A DNA stretch of 45,000 nt from the NCBI GenBank assembly GCA_016873715.1, contig VGWF01000010.1, forward strand, positions 1 through 45,000, in the 5' to 3' direction. The notes beneath the pieces were generated by a model. The model saw nothing but the letters and a program-made list of their open reading frames with translations, ran no database searches and was not told the DNA's origin. The DNA comes from Lentisphaerota bacterium (lineage in GTDB: Bacteria; Verrucomicrobiota; Kiritimatiellia; PWTM01). A program made the position numbers and the translations under genes. Shown here piece after piece: positions 14,214 to 22,865 of the stretch (position 1 is its first letter; each line of letters opens with the position of its first letter).

Positions 14214-15566
14214 CTAGCGCCGGCTGCGCAGCTTCCCCTTCTTCAGGAAGCCGTCGTAGTGCCGCATGAGCAACTGGGACTCGACCTGGCGCATCGTGTC
14301 GAGCATCACGCCCACGACGATCAGCAGGCTCGTGCCGCCGAAGAAGGACGCCACGATCCACGGGATGCCCAGGTTCTGCTGCATGACCGACGGGATGACC
14401 GCGATGACCGTCAGGAACACCGCGCCCGCCAGCGTCACGCGCGTCATCGTGTGGTCCAGGAACTCGGCCGTCGGCGTGCCGGGCCGGATGCCCGGAACGT
14501 AGCCGCCGTACTTCTTCAGGTCGTCGGCGATGCGCACCGGGTTGAACTGCGTGGCGACCCAGAAGTAGGAGAAGAACAGGATCATCAGCGTGTAGAGGGC
14601 CATGTACGCGCCGGTGCCGTAGTCGATCGCGGCGCCGAAATCCTTGGCCCACGTCCACGGCATCGCGCGGAAGAGCTTCGGCGGGAACATCAGGATCGAC
14701 TGCGCGAAGATGATCGGCATCACGCCCGCGTAGTTGACGCGGAGCGGCATGTAGGTGCTCTGCCCGCCGTAGACCTTGCGGCCGACGACGCGCTTGGCGT
14801 ACTGCACCGGGATCTTGCGCTGGGCCTGCGTGACGGCGATGACCCCCGCGATCACGAGGAAGATCAGGATCAGCATCAGCGCGAGGTGGAAGATCGTGAA
14901 CTGGCGCTCGTCGCCGACGGGCTTGAACATCTGGATCGTCTGGCTCACGGCCCCGGGCAGGCGGCTGATGATGTTGATCGTGATGATGAGCGAGATGCCG
15001 TTTCCGATGCCGCGCGCGGTGATCTGCTCCCCGAGCCACATCTGGAGCATCGTGCCGGTGGTCATCGTGAGCACCGCGAGCACGAGGAAGCCGAAGTGCG
15101 ACTCCATGTGGACGATGTCGCGGTCCATCCCGAACGTCGCCTGCGGGTGCAGCATCGCCCCGGCCAGCGCGCCGCCCTGGACGATGCACAGCACCACCGT
15201 CAGGAAGCGGGTGTACTGCGTGATCCGCTGGCGGCCGGCATCGCCCTCGCGGGCCATGCGCTCGAGCGCCGGCACCACGGCCGTCATCAGCTGGATGATG
15301 ATCGAGGCGCTGATGTACGGCATGATGCCGAGCGCGCCGACCGCGCAGCGGTCCATCGCGCCGCCGGTGAACAGGTCGTACAGCCCCAGGAAACCGCCGC
15401 CCGCCTGGCGCCCGATTTCGGCGATGATCTCGCGAAGCGCGTTGTAGTCCACGCCCGGCACCGGCACGCAGGCGGTGATCCGCACGGCGACGATCAGTCC
15501 GAGCGTGAACAGGATCCGGTCCCGCAGTTCGGGGATCTTGAAGCTGTTCGCAAACGCCGAGAACAT
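14214..15566 (-). CDS. secY: Protein translocase subunit SecY
   Basis: This 450-residue polytopic membrane protein forms the SecYEG channel with SecE, which is encoded at 38636-38842. It begins MFSAFANSFKIPELRDRILFTLGLI. Ten membrane segments can be followed, and family blocks are visible: FLGLYDLFTGGAM (plug region), ALGIMPYISASIIIQL, RGIGNGISLII, RMNYAGVMPIIFAQS-like RVNYAGVMPIIFAQS, and YFWVATQFNP followed by KKYGGYVPGIRPG. The frame is open 28 codons further upstream, but that stretch is arginine-rich and overlaps rplO; the chosen ATG has GGAGGA 9 nt upstream, 16 bp after the rplO stop. Confidence 0.98.
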   Translation of the reverse strand: MFSAFANSFKIPELRDRILFTLGLIVAVRITACVPVPGVDYNALREIIAEIGRQAGGGFLGLYDLFTGGAMDRCAVGALGIMPYISASIIIQLMTAVVPALERMAREGDAGRQRITQYTRFLTVVLCIVQGGALAGAMLHPQATFGMDRDIVHMESHFGFLVLAVLTMTTGTMLQMWLGEQITARGIGNGISLIITINIISRLPGAVSQTIQMFKPVGDERQFTIFHLALMLILIFLVIAGVIAVTQAQRKIPVQYAKRVVGRKVYGGQSTYMPLRVNYAGVMPIIFAQSILMFPPKLFRAMPWTWAKDFGAAIDYGTGAYMALYTLMILFFSYFWVATQFNPVRIADDLKKYGGYVPGIRPGTPTAEFLDHTMTRVTLAGAVFLTVIAVIPSVMQQNLGIPWIVASFFGGTSLLIVVGVMLDTMRQVESQLLMRHYDGFLKKGKLRSRR

Positions 15567-15582
15567 GGGCGGGATCCTCCGG

Positions 15583-16029
15583 TCAGGCAACCGTCTCGCA
15601 GGAACCGCCGGCCGCCTCGATCTTGGCCTTCGCCGACGCGCTGAAGGCATCCGCCTTCACCGCCAGCTTCACCGAGAGGTCGCCCGTTCCGAGGATCTTG
15701 ACCTTCGTCCCGGCCGGCCCCTTGACCAGGCCCGCCGAACGCAGGGCGGCGACATCCACGACCGCGCCGGCCCCGAAGGCCTGCAGGTTCCCGACGTTGA
15801 CCGCCAGGAACTCGACGCGCGTGGGCGGCTTGAAACCGACCTTCGGCATGCGGCGGATCAACGGCATCTGGCCGCCCTCGAACGTCGGCCGCCAGTGGCT
15901 GCCGGCGCGCGAATGCTGGCCCTTGTTGCCGCGGCCGGACGTCTTGCCCGCGCCGGAGCCCTCGCCGCGGCCGACGCGCTTGCGCGCCTTCCGGGCCCCG
16001 GGAACGTTCTTCAGGTCGTGCAGTCTCAT
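15583..16029 (-). CDS. rplO: 50S ribosomal protein L15
   Basis: This 148-residue L15 opens MRLHDLKNVPGARKARKRVGRG with the basic glycine-rich extension GEGSGAGKTSGRGNKGQHSRAG that threads into 23S rRNA, and then RPTFEGGQMPLIRRMPKVGF. It is an early 50S assembly protein. It follows rpsE by 20 bp, so there is no room for rpmD (L30), which sits between these two genes in E. coli and Bacillus. Confidence 0.98.
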   Translation of the reverse strand: MRLHDLKNVPGARKARKRVGRGEGSGAGKTSGRGNKGQHSRAGSHWRPTFEGGQMPLIRRMPKVGFKPPTRVEFLAVNVGNLQAFGAGAVVDVAALRSAGLVKGPAGTKVKILGTGDLSVKLAVKADAFSASAKAKIEAAGGSCETVA

Positions 16030-16049
16030 GGAAGCTCTCCGCTGGCGTC

Positions 16050-16568
16050 CTACGCGCTGTGCGCGCGCAACGCGTGGATGTCCTCGTAGGTGCGCAGGCC
16101 CTTGAGGGCCTCGACGGTGGCGCGGGTGACGTTGAGGGGGCTGTCGCTCCCCTTCGACTTGGCCAGCACGTCGCGAACGCCGGCCAGCTCGAGGATGGCG
16201 CGGACCGCGCCGCCCGCGATGACGCCCGTGCCCGCGGACGCGGGCTTGAGCAGGACGTGGCCGCCCGCGAACCGCCCCTCGATCTCGTGCGGGATGGTGC
16301 GGTCGCGCATCGGCACCGTCATCAGGCTCCGGCGCGCGACCTCCCCGCCCTTGCGGATGGCGTCGGCCACCTCGTTCGCCTTGCCGAGCGCGTAGCCGAC
16401 GTGCCCCTTGCGGTCGCCGACGACGACCAGCGCGCTGAAGCTGAAGCGCCGGCCGCCCTTGACGACCTTTGCGCAGCGGTTGACGAACACCACGCGCTCA
16501 TCCATGCCGGAGTCGCCGCCGTGCCGTCCGTCCCTGTCCTTGTCACCAAATGGTTTGCGTCCGATCAT
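16050..16568 (-). CDS. rpsE: 30S ribosomal protein S5
   Basis: This 172-residue S5 has the double-stranded RNA-binding N-domain ([29 protein letters not shown]) and the C-domain ([37 protein letters not shown]). S5 lies at the 30S mRNA entry and affects decoding accuracy; the loop VVKGGRR, where spectinomycin-resistance changes arise in other bacteria, looks normal. The 21-residue start [21 protein letters not shown] is a charged N-terminal extension of common length. Confidence 0.98.
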   Translation of the reverse strand: MIGRKPFGDKDRDGRHGGDSGMDERVVFVNRCAKVVKGGRRFSFSALVVVGDRKGHVGYALGKANEVADAIRKGGEVARRSLMTVPMRDRTIPHEIEGRFAGGHVLLKPASAGTGVIAGGAVRAILELAGVRDVLAKSKGSDSPLNVTRATVEALKGLRTYEDIHALRAHSA

Positions 16569-16584
16569 CGCCTGTGCCCCCGGG

Positions 16585-16947
16585 TCAGAACTTCAGTCCG
16601 GCCTCGCGCGCCGCATCGGCCAGCGCCTTGATGCGCCCGCCGAACCGGAATCCGCCGCGGTCGAACACGACCGCGGCGATGCCCCGCGCCTTCGCGGCGC
16701 CGGCCGCCGCCTCGCCCACCTTCTTCGCCGCGCCGATCGTGACGCGGCCCGCGAAGGACTTCAACTCGCCGGCCTGCGTGGAGACGGCCGCGACGGTCAA
16801 CCCGCTCGCGTCGTCGATGAACTGCACCGTGGCATGCCGCTGGCTCATGAACACGCTCATGCGCGGCCGCTCCGCGGTGCCGTGGATCGCCTGCCGCAAC
16901 CGGAGATGCCGGCGCGCCCGATAGTCCGCCTTGGTCTTGACTTTCAT
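16585..16947 (-). CDS. rplR: 50S ribosomal protein L18
   Basis: This 120-residue L18 helps bring 5S rRNA into the 50S subunit together with L5. It begins [21 protein letters not shown] and has the family blocks [20 protein letters not shown], then [42 protein letters not shown]. It begins 2 bp after the rplF stop and ends 16 bp before rpsE. The longer frame running into rplF is not the gene; the ATG at 16947 matches the family start. Confidence 0.97.
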   Translation of the reverse strand: MKVKTKADYRARRHLRLRQAIHGTAERPRMSVFMSQRHATVQFIDDASGLTVAAVSTQAGELKSFAGRVTIGAAKKVGEAAAGAAKARGIAAVVFDRGGFRFGGRIKALADAAREAGLKF

Positions 16948-16949
16948 GC

Positions 16950-17486
16950 TTACGCCACCGTCTTTCCGGCCTTGCGCCGGACGTACTCGCCCTTGTACCG
17001 GACGCCCTTGCCCTTGTAGGGCTCGGCGCGGTAGAAATTCCGGATTTGCGCGGCCACCTCGCCGACGAGGTGCTTGTCGCAGCCGCTCACGCGGACCGTC
17101 GTCGGGTCCGGCACCTCGAGCTTGAGGGCCGCCGGAACCTGGAACTCGATCGGATGGGAGTAGCCCAGGCTCATCGTCAGCTTCTGGCCCTGCGCCTGCG
17201 CGCGGAACCCGACGCCCTGGATCTCCATCTCCTTCAGGTAGCCCCGGTGCACGCCGACGATCGCGCCGGCCAGCAGCGACCGGGTCGTGCCGTGCTGGCG
17301 CTTCTGCGGCGTCGAGTTGTCCCGCCGTTTCACGACGAGCTCCTGGCCGTCCATCGCCGCCGTGATGCCGTCCGGGCACACGAAAGCCATCTCGCCCTTC
17401 GGCCCCTTGACCTTCACCCGCGAGCCGTCGAAGGCGACGGTCACTCCCGCGGGCACGGCCACCGGTTGATCCCCGAGTCTGGACAT
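16950..17486 (-). CDS. rplF: 50S ribosomal protein L6
   Basis: This 178-residue L6 lies at the base of the L7/L12 stalk near the sarcin-ricin loop. The start MSRLGDQPVAVPAGV, KVKGPKGEM, and RSLLAGAIVGVHRGYLKEMEIQGVGFRA are standard, and the end has EVAAQIRNFYRAEPYKGKGVRYKGEYVRRKAGKT. Length and order are typical. It follows rpsH by 26 bp. Confidence 0.98.
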   Translation of the reverse strand: MSRLGDQPVAVPAGVTVAFDGSRVKVKGPKGEMAFVCPDGITAAMDGQELVVKRRDNSTPQKRQHGTTRSLLAGAIVGVHRGYLKEMEIQGVGFRAQAQGQKLTMSLGYSHPIEFQVPAALKLEVPDPTTVRVSGCDKHLVGEVAAQIRNFYRAEPYKGKGVRYKGEYVRRKAGKTVA

Positions 17487-17512
17487 GATTGATTCCCCGT
17501 TCTCTCGCGGCG

Positions 17513-17923
17513 CTACCAGATGTGACAGAGCACCTCGCCGCCGACGGACTGGCGACGCGCCTGGCGGTCGGTCATCAGCCCCTTCGAGGTGGTCAGGATC
17601 GCCATGCCCGTGCCGCTTCGGACGCGGGGCATCTTGTCGGCCGTCGCGTAGCGCCGGCAGCCGCTCTTGCTGACGCGCTCGAGGCCGCGGATCACGTGGG
17701 CGCGGTCCGGGCTCCCGGGCTTGTCGTACTTCAGGTGCACATGGAGCGTCTTCGCGCTGCCGGCCCCCTCGACCGCGTAGTCGAGGATGAACCCCTCGCG
17801 CTTCAGCACGTTGCAGATCTCGCCCTTCAGGCCCGAGAACGGCACATCCACGGTGTCGTGTCGCGCCTGTCCGGCGTTGCGGAGGCGGTTGAACATGTCC
17901 GCCACGGGATCACACAAGCTCAT
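17513..17923 (-). CDS. rpsH: 30S ribosomal protein S8
   Basis: This 136-residue S8 binds helix 21 of 16S rRNA and, in E. coli, represses the spc operon at rplE. It starts MSLCDPVADMFNRLRNAGQA and ends with the conserved RSGTGMAILTTSKGLMTDRQARRQSVGGEVLCHIW, whose GxxxxSTS-like segment is here GMAILTTSKG. It is 19 bp after rpsZ. No S8-type operator is recognisable before rplE, where the gap is only 20 bp. Confidence 0.98.
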   Translation of the reverse strand: MSLCDPVADMFNRLRNAGQARHDTVDVPFSGLKGEICNVLKREGFILDYAVEGAGSAKTLHVHLKYDKPGSPDRAHVIRGLERVSKSGCRRYATADKMPRVRSGTGMAILTTSKGLMTDRQARRQSVGGEVLCHIW

Positions 17924-17942
17924 CGTTGCGTCTCCGTCCTGC

Positions 17943-18128
17943 CTACCAGCTGGCCTTCGTCACGCCCGGGAGCTTGCCCTCGAGGGCCAGCTCGCGGAAG
18001 CAGATGCGGCACATCTGGAACTTCCGCATGTATGCGTGCCTGCGCCCGCAGCGCTGACACCGGTTGTACCGGCGCACCGAAAACTTCGGGGCCCGTTTCT
18101 GTTTTGCTTCCCACGCCTTCGTCGCCAC
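17943..18128 (-). CDS. rpsZ: 30S ribosomal protein S14, zinc-binding short type (S14Z)
   Basis: This 61-residue S14 is the short zinc form. The ligands C24, C27, C40 and C43 (CQRC and CRIC) are complete, and the end [18 protein letters not shown] is diagnostic. It binds the 30S head during late assembly. It lies between rplE and rpsH as usual. The zinc-independent long form of about 100 residues is not in the window. Confidence 0.98.
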   Translation of the reverse strand: MATKAWEAKQKRAPKFSVRRYNRCQRCGRRHAYMRKFQMCRICFRELALEGKLPGVTKASW

Positions 18129-18150
18129 GACCGTTCCTCCGTCGCCCGCG

Positions 18151-18690
18151 TTACTTCGCGAAGGGCATGCCCAGGCGCCGCAGCAGATCGCGCGCCTCGT
18201 CGTCCGTCCCTGCGTTCGTGACGAACGTGATGTCCATGCCCTGCACCTTCTTCACATGGTCCGGATTGATCTCCGGGAAGATCGTCTGCTCCTTCACGCC
18301 CAGCGTGTAGTTCCCGCGGCCGTCGAAGCTGCGCGCCGGCACGCCGCGGAAGTCGCGGATGCGGGGGAGCGCGGCGGCGATCAGCCGGTCGAGGAACTCG
18401 TACATGCGCTCGCCGCGCAGCGTCACCCGCGCGCCGATCGCCATGCCCTCGCGGAGGCGGAAGTTCGAGATGCTCTTCTTCGCCTTGGTCACCACGGGCT
18501 TCTGCCCGGCGACCTTCCCGAGATCCTCGACCAGGACCTTCATGGTGTCGCGATCCGTGTCGGCATCGAACCCCATGTTGAGGACGATCTTCTGGATGCG
18601 CGGCACCTGCATCGCATTGCCGTAGCCGCGATCCTTCTGCATCGCCGCGATCACCTCGGTCCGGAATGTTTCCTTCAATCGAGCCGTCAT
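18151..18690 (-). CDS. rplE: 50S ribosomal protein L5
   Basis: This 179-residue L5 binds 5S rRNA in the central protuberance and contacts P-site tRNA. Family blocks: [66 protein letters not shown] and the end [36 protein letters not shown]. It lies 20 bp after rplX and 22 bp before rpsZ, the standard order. Confidence 0.98.
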   Translation of the reverse strand: MTARLKETFRTEVIAAMQKDRGYGNAMQVPRIQKIVLNMGFDADTDRDTMKVLVEDLGKVAGQKPVVTKAKKSISNFRLREGMAIGARVTLRGERMYEFLDRLIAAALPRIRDFRGVPARSFDGRGNYTLGVKEQTIFPEINPDHVKKVQGMDITFVTNAGTDDEARDLLRRLGMPFAK

Positions 18691-18710
18691 GTCTGTCCCC
18701 CGGCGCGGCC

Positions 18711-18998
18711 TCAGGCCGGCTTCCCGGCCGCCTTGCGGGCGGCGTCGAACGCGCGGAGCTTGCAGACCGGAAGGGGGGCTTCCTTCTCCAGGATGCCGCC
18801 CTTCGGGTTGTCCTGCGACTTCCGCATGTGTTTCTTGACCAGGTTGACTCCCTCGACCAGCGCCCGCCCGCTGCCCGGGAGAACCTGGAGGACCTTGCCG
18901 GTCTTGCCCTTGTCCTCGCCCGAGAGGACGATGACCGTCTCGCCCTTCTTGAACGCAACGGCGGCCGGCCTGGTGTTCCCGTGGGTCTTGCGCTTCAT
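18711..18998 (-). CDS. rplX: 50S ribosomal protein L24
   Basis: This 95-residue L24 is an assembly initiator at the 5' end of 23S rRNA. The KOW motif is seen as [25 protein letters not shown] (residues 17-41 in outline), followed by [29 protein letters not shown]. The usual N-terminus is preceded by a short extension, [16 protein letters not shown]. It is 1 bp from the rplN stop. Confidence 0.97.
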   Translation of the reverse strand: MKRKTHGNTRPAAVAFKKGETVIVLSGEDKGKTGKVLQVLPGSGRALVEGVNLVKKHMRKSQDNPKGGILEKEAPLPVCKLRAFDAARKAAGKPA

Positions 18999-18999
18999 G

Positions 19000-19365
19000 T
19001 CACACGACCTCCGGGGCGAGCGAGATGATCTTCATGAAGTTCTTGTCCCGGAGTTCGCGCGCGACGGGGCCGAAGATGCGCGTCCCGCGGGGGTTGAGCT
19101 GGTCGTCGACGAGCACGACCGCGTTCCCGTCGAAGCGCAGCGCGGAGCCGTCGGTCCGGCGGATCGCGTGGTTCGTCCTCACGACCACCGCCTTGTGAAC
19201 CTCGCCCTTCTTGACCATGCCGTTGGGCGTGGCTTCCTTGATCGACACACGGATGAGGTCGCCGATGTGCGCGAACTTGCGCACGTGGCCGAGGACCCGG
19301 ATGCACTGCGCGCGCTGCGCGCCCGTGTTGTCCGCGACCTCCATCGTTGTGCGGAGTCCGATCAT
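19000..19365 (-). CDS. rplN: 50S ribosomal protein L14
   Basis: This 121-residue L14 lies at the subunit interface and is also the docking site for the silencing factor RsfS. It starts [16 protein letters not shown] and contains [60 protein letters not shown]. The start overlaps the rpsQ stop by 4 bp (ATGA), implying coupled translation. Confidence 0.98.
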   Translation of the reverse strand: MIGLRTTMEVADNTGAQRAQCIRVLGHVRKFAHIGDLIRVSIKEATPNGMVKKGEVHKAVVVRTNHAIRRTDGSALRFDGNAVVLVDDQLNPRGTRIFGPVARELRDKNFMKIISLAPEVV

Positions 19366-19661
19366 GCCCCGGCCCCGCCTTCCGTCGCGCCGCGGCCCAC
19401 GATCTCCAGGAGGCGCCAGCGCTTCAGGCGGCTCAGCGGCCGCGTTTCCACGATGCGGACTCGATCGCCCTTGCGGGCCTCGTTCTTCTCATCGTGGGCG
19501 TGAAACTTCGAGTAGGTCCGCATTTCCTTGCCATACAGGGCGTGGCGGATGCGGCGCTCGACGCGGACGACGACGGTCTTGTCCATCGCGTCGCTGACGA
19601 CCTCGCCGATCCGCTCCTTGCGGTGGCCGCGGTCGGCGCTCTGCGGCGTCGCTTCAGTCAT
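19362..19661 (-). CDS. rpsQ: 30S ribosomal protein S17
   Basis: This 99-residue S17 binds the 5' domain of 16S rRNA. The OB-fold shows [29 protein letters not shown], then [37 protein letters not shown]. The N-terminus ([16 protein letters not shown]) is an ordinary flexible start. It overlaps rpmC by 4 bp upstream and rplN by 4 bp downstream. Confidence 0.98.
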   Translation of the reverse strand: MTEATPQSADRGHRKERIGEVVSDAMDKTVVVRVERRIRHALYGKEMRTYSKFHAHDEKNEARKGDRVRIVETRPLSRLKRWRLLEIVGRGATEGGAGA

Positions 19662-19855
19662 TTCGCACCCCTCTTCCGTTCCGTCCGGATGGTCATCATG
19701 CGCGCCGTGTCCCGGCGCAGTTCGCGGATGCGCGACGGCTTCTCCACCTGCGCCGTCGACTTCTGCATCCTCAGGTTGAACAGCTCGCGACGCGCCTGGT
19801 CCATGCGCACGCGGAGCTCGTCATCCGTCAATTCGCGTAGTTCCCGCACCTTCAT
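19658..19855 (-). CDS. rpmC: 50S ribosomal protein L29
   Basis: This 65-residue L29 forms a helical hairpin at the tunnel exit, near the docking site for trigger factor and SRP. It begins [19 protein letters not shown] and contains [39 protein letters not shown], a close match to the family. Its stop overlaps the rpsQ start (ATGA). It follows rplP by 19 bp. Confidence 0.97.
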   Translation of the reverse strand: MKVRELRELTDDELRVRMDQARRELFNLRMQKSTAQVEKPSRIRELRRDTARMMTIRTERKRGAK

Positions 19856-19874
19856 CCGTGTCTCCCCGCCGCCG

Positions 19875-20294
19875 TCAGGCCCGCGCGTGGCGCGTGACGA
19901 ACCGTGACTTCACCGGCAGCTTGAAGGCCGCCAGTCGCAATGCCTCGCGCGCCTGCGCCTCGGGCACGCCGTCCATTTCGAACATCATCGTCCCGGGCCG
20001 GACCACCGCCACCCAGGTCTCGACCGCGCCCTTGCCCTTGCCCATGCGCGTCTCGAGCGGCTTCTTGGTGTACGGCTTGTCCGGGTAGATCCGGAGCCAC
20101 AAGCGTCCCTTGCGCTTCATGAAACGGTTGATGGCCACGCGGCAGGCCTCGATCTGCACGTTCGTGACCCACTCCCTCTCGAGGGACTGGAGACCGTACG
20201 CCCCGAACGCCAGCGTGTTCCCCGACTGCGCCGTCCCCTTCCGCGATCCGCGCTGCTGCTTGCGGAACTTCACCCTCTTAGGCATGAGCGGCAT
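19875..20294 (-). CDS. rplP: 50S ribosomal protein L16
   Basis: This 139-residue L16 contacts the A-site tRNA elbow and organises the peptidyl transferase region. It starts [51 protein letters not shown] and [28 protein letters not shown] are the conserved blocks. The ATG at 20294 has GGAAGGAG at 7 nt and overlaps the rpsC end by 17 bp; a second ATG nine bases further in is possible. Confidence 0.97.
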   Translation of the reverse strand: MPLMPKRVKFRKQQRGSRKGTAQSGNTLAFGAYGLQSLEREWVTNVQIEACRVAINRFMKRKGRLWLRIYPDKPYTKKPLETRMGKGKGAVETWVAVVRPGTMMFEMDGVPEAQAREALRLAAFKLPVKSRFVTRHARA

Positions 20295-20955
20295 GGGCGC
20301 GCTCCTTCCTGCCGTAGGCCGGCGCGCTCGTCTCGTCGGCCTTGTGGCAGATCCAGACCTTGACGCCGATCTTCCCCGCCATCGTGTGGGCCTCGGAGAA
20401 GCCGTAGTCGATCTTCTCGCGAAGGGTGTGCAGGGGCACCTTGCCCTGGCGCAGGCTCTCGCGACGCGCCAGCTCGGATCCGCCGAGGCGCCCCGAGAGG
20501 TGGATGCGGATGCCGTCGGCCCCCAGGTCCATCGCCATCTGCGCGGCGCGCTTGACGGCGCGCCGGAACGAGACGCGGCGCTCGAGCTGGGCGGCGATCC
20601 CCTCGGCCACCAGCTGCGCGTTGCGGTCGGCGTCGCGCACCTCGCGGATCTCGATGTAGATCTCCTTCCCGGTCCTCTTCGCCAGCTGCTGGCGGAGCGT
20701 CTCGACGTCCTGCCCCTTCCGGCCGATCACGATGCCCGGACGGGCCGTCAGCACGGTGATGCGGGCGAGGTTGGCATGGCGCTCGATCAGCACCTCGGGA
20801 ACGGCGGCGTCCTTCAGGCGGCTCTTCACCAGCCTGCGGATCTCGTCGTCCTCGAGCGCGAACGTCCCGTAGGACTTCTTGTCGGCGAACCAGCGCGAGC
20901 GCCAGTCCTTGGTGACCGTCACGCGCATCCCGATCGGATTGACTTTCTGGCCCAC
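20278..20955 (-). CDS. rpsC: 30S ribosomal protein S3
   Basis: This 225-residue S3 lies at the mRNA entry tunnel and takes part in mRNA helicase activity of the ribosome. It starts [20 protein letters not shown]. The KH domain shows [23 protein letters not shown], and the C-domain shows [60 protein letters not shown]. It ends in a short basic and Ala/His tail. It is 30 bp after rplV. Confidence 0.98.
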   Translation of the reverse strand: MGQKVNPIGMRVTVTKDWRSRWFADKKSYGTFALEDDEIRRLVKSRLKDAAVPEVLIERHANLARITVLTARPGIVIGRKGQDVETLRQQLAKRTGKEIYIEIREVRDADRNAQLVAEGIAAQLERRVSFRRAVKRAAQMAMDLGADGIRIHLSGRLGGSELARRESLRQGKVPLHTLREKIDYGFSEAHTMAGKIGVKVWICHKADETSAPAYGRKERAHAAHA

Positions 20956-20985
20956 AGCGGGCTCCTTTCCTCAAACTCGCGGACG

Positions 20986-21324
20986 CTAGGCCTTGCCGTC
21001 CGACAACACGATCCGGACGTGACTCATGCGGCGCTGGATCGGATGCGCCGAGCCCCGGGAGACGGCCATCCAGCGCTTCAGGCGCGGCCCCTCCTCGACG
21101 ACGGCCTCCTTGACCACCAGGTCCTCCGCCGACAGCTTGTGATTGTTCTCGGCGTTGGCAATCGCCGACTTCAAGGTCTTGCCCAGGCACGTGGCCGCCT
21201 TGCGGTCGCTGAACTGCGCGAGACTCAGCGCGACGGGAACGGTCCGCCCCTGCAGTTCCCGCGCGAAATCCCTCGCCTTTTTCGGCGAGAGGCGCACGTA
21301 CCGGCATGTCGCAACAATATCCAT
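20986..21324 (-). CDS. rplV: 50S ribosomal protein L22
   Basis: This 112-residue L22 lines the exit tunnel with a long beta-hairpin. It has YVRLSPKKARDFARELQGR and SAIANAENNHKLSAEDLVVKEAVV. The hairpin tip (about residues 79-100) reads GPRLKRWMAVSRGSAHPIQRRMSH; at the place where most bacteria have GRA-x-RI-x-KRTSH it has GSAHPIQRRMSH, so an arginine near the tunnel constriction is replaced. It is the first gene after a 136-bp gap that holds a good promoter (21412-21439). GGAAGATCGT precedes the ATG. Confidence 0.97.
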   Translation of the reverse strand: MDIVATCRYVRLSPKKARDFARELQGRTVPVALSLAQFSDRKAATCLGKTLKSAIANAENNHKLSAEDLVVKEAVVEEGPRLKRWMAVSRGSAHPIQRRMSHVRIVLSDGKA

Positions 21325-21411
21325 ACGATCTTCCGTTTCCCGGGCTCCGGCGGGTGCCGGACGGCCGTTCAGGCCGCCGCACCGTCCCGCCTTGCGTGGA
21401 TGGAACCGGCG

Positions 21412-21439
21412 ATTGTAGGCGCCGGTCCGCCAAATGCAA
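21412..21439 (-). promoter_or_regulatory. Probable sigma-70 promoter upstream of rplV
   Basis: On the minus strand TTGCAT (21439-21434) and TACAAT (21417-21412) are 16 bp apart, close to the sigma-70 consensus and conspicuous in this GC-rich sequence. Transcription would start near 21405, giving a leader of about 80 nt before rplV. It lies in the only large gap inside the S10 cluster (21325-21460). Confidence 0.6.
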
Positions 21440-21460
21440 GGAGAGACGTGCGCGCTCCGC

Positions 21461-21745
21461 TTACTTCAACGCCACCGTCTTGTCCGTCGCCGCGCCGTGC
21501 TTCTTGAACACCCGCGTCGGCGAGAACTCGCCCAGCCGGTGCCCCACCATGTTTTCCGTGACGTACACGGACACGAACGTCTTGCCGTTGTGCACGAGGA
21601 ACGTGTGCCCGATGAACTCGGGCGTGATCATCGAGCGGCGCGACCACGTCTTGATCTGACGCTTCTCGCCCGTCTGGTTGAGACGCTCGACCTTCTTCAT
21701 CAGATGGTCGTCGACGAACGGACCCTTCTTGACCGATCGGGACAT
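21461..21745 (-). CDS. rpsS: 30S ribosomal protein S19
   Basis: This 94-residue S19 sits on the 30S head with S13. It begins [20 protein letters not shown] and contains [48 protein letters not shown], almost textbook. It starts 3 bp after rplB ends. After its stop comes the 136-bp gap with the rplV promoter. Confidence 0.98.
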   Translation of the reverse strand: MSRSVKKGPFVDDHLMKKVERLNQTGEKRQIKTWSRRSMITPEFIGHTFLVHNGKTFVSVYVTENMVGHRLGEFSPTRVFKKHGAATDKTVALK

Positions 21746-21748
21746 GGT

Positions 21749-22573
21749 TTACTTTCTCCGCTGGATGATGAACCGGCCCGAGGTCTTCCGGCGCCGGCGG
21801 GTCTTCTTGCCCTTGGTCTGGACGCCCCACGGCGTCACGGGCGGTCCGCCGCCCGACGTCCGGCCCTCGCCGCCGCCCATCGGATGGTCCACCGGGTTCA
21901 TCGCGACGCCGCGCACCGTCGGGCGGATGCCCAGCCAGCGCTTGCGCCCCGCCTTGCCCAGGGAGATGCTCTCGTGGTCGAGGTTGCCGACCTGCCCGAT
22001 GGTGGCCATGCATGCGTCGGCGATCCGCCGGATCTCGCCCGACGGCAGGCGCAGGTTCGCATAGCCGCCCTCGCGCGCCATCAGCTGGACGAGCTGGCCG
22101 GCCGAACGCGCGATCTTCCCGCCGCCGCCCGGACGCATCTCGATGTTGTGCACGGGCAGGCCGAGCGGGATCAGCGCCAGCGGCAGCGCGTTGCCGACCT
22201 GGGGCTCCGCCTTGGCGCCGCTCATCACCGTGGCGCCGACCCCGAGCCCGTCGGGCGCGAGGATGTACCGCTTCTCGCCGTCCGCGTAATGCAGCAGCGC
22301 GATGCGGGCCGACCGGTTGGGATCGTACTCGATCGCCGCAACCTTCGCGGGAACGTCCGTCTTGTCCCGGCGGAAGTCGATGATGCGGTAGTGCCGCTTG
22401 TGCCCGCCCCCGCGATGGCGGACCGTCACGCGCCCGTACATGTTGCGGCCGCTGGGCCGCTTCCGCGGCTCGATCAGCGACTTCTCGGGCCGGCTCTTGG
22501 TGATCTCGTCGAACGCCGGCAGCTCGGTGAACCGGCGGCTCGGCGTATACGGTTTGCTGGATTTCAACGCCAT
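21749..22573 (-). CDS. rplB: 50S ribosomal protein L2
   Basis: This 274-residue L2 is needed for subunit association and peptidyl transferase integrity. Blocks: [38 protein letters not shown], and the C-terminal [21 protein letters not shown] with the conserved histidine (about residue 230) in [10 protein letters not shown]. The end [11 protein letters not shown] is close to the usual KTSDKFIVRRR form. It is 10 bp after rplW. Confidence 0.98.
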   Translation of the reverse strand: MALKSSKPYTPSRRFTELPAFDEITKSRPEKSLIEPRKRPSGRNMYGRVTVRHRGGGHKRHYRIIDFRRDKTDVPAKVAAIEYDPNRSARIALLHYADGEKRYILAPDGLGVGATVMSGAKAEPQVGNALPLALIPLGLPVHNIEMRPGGGGKIARSAGQLVQLMAREGGYANLRLPSGEIRRIADACMATIGQVGNLDHESISLGKAGRKRWLGIRPTVRGVAMNPVDHPMGGGEGRTSGGGPPVTPWGVQTKGKKTRRRRKTSGRFIIQRRK

Positions 22574-22583
22574 GGCCCGTGCC

Positions 22584-22865
22584 TCACGTCAGGTTGATGG
22601 ATTCGCCCGCCTTGAGCGTGACGATCGCGCGCTTCCAGTCGGAGGTGCGCCCCGCCCGCTGCGTCCGCCCGCGCTTCCACTTCCCGGCGCGGACCATCGT
22701 GTGGACGGCCGTCACGTGCACCCCGAAGAGCTGCTCGACGGCGCGCTTGATCTCCGGCTTGTTGGCACCGCACCCGACGGCGAACTGGTACTTGTTCTCG
22801 CCGGCGAGCCGCGTGCCCTTCTCGGTCACCAGGATCCGGTCGACGATCGATTCCGCCGGCTTCAT
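22584..22865 (-). CDS. rplW: 50S ribosomal protein L23
   Basis: This 93-residue L23 lies at the tunnel exit and docks trigger factor and SRP. It begins [20 protein letters not shown] and contains [42 protein letters not shown], then [18 protein letters not shown]. It is a little shorter than average. The start overlaps the rplD stop as ATGA; the longer open frame upstream is a shadow of rplD. Confidence 0.96.
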   Translation of the reverse strand: MKPAESIVDRILVTEKGTRLAGENKYQFAVGCGANKPEIKRAVEQLFGVHVTAVHTMVRAGKWKRGRTQRAGRTSDWKRAIVTLKAGESINLT

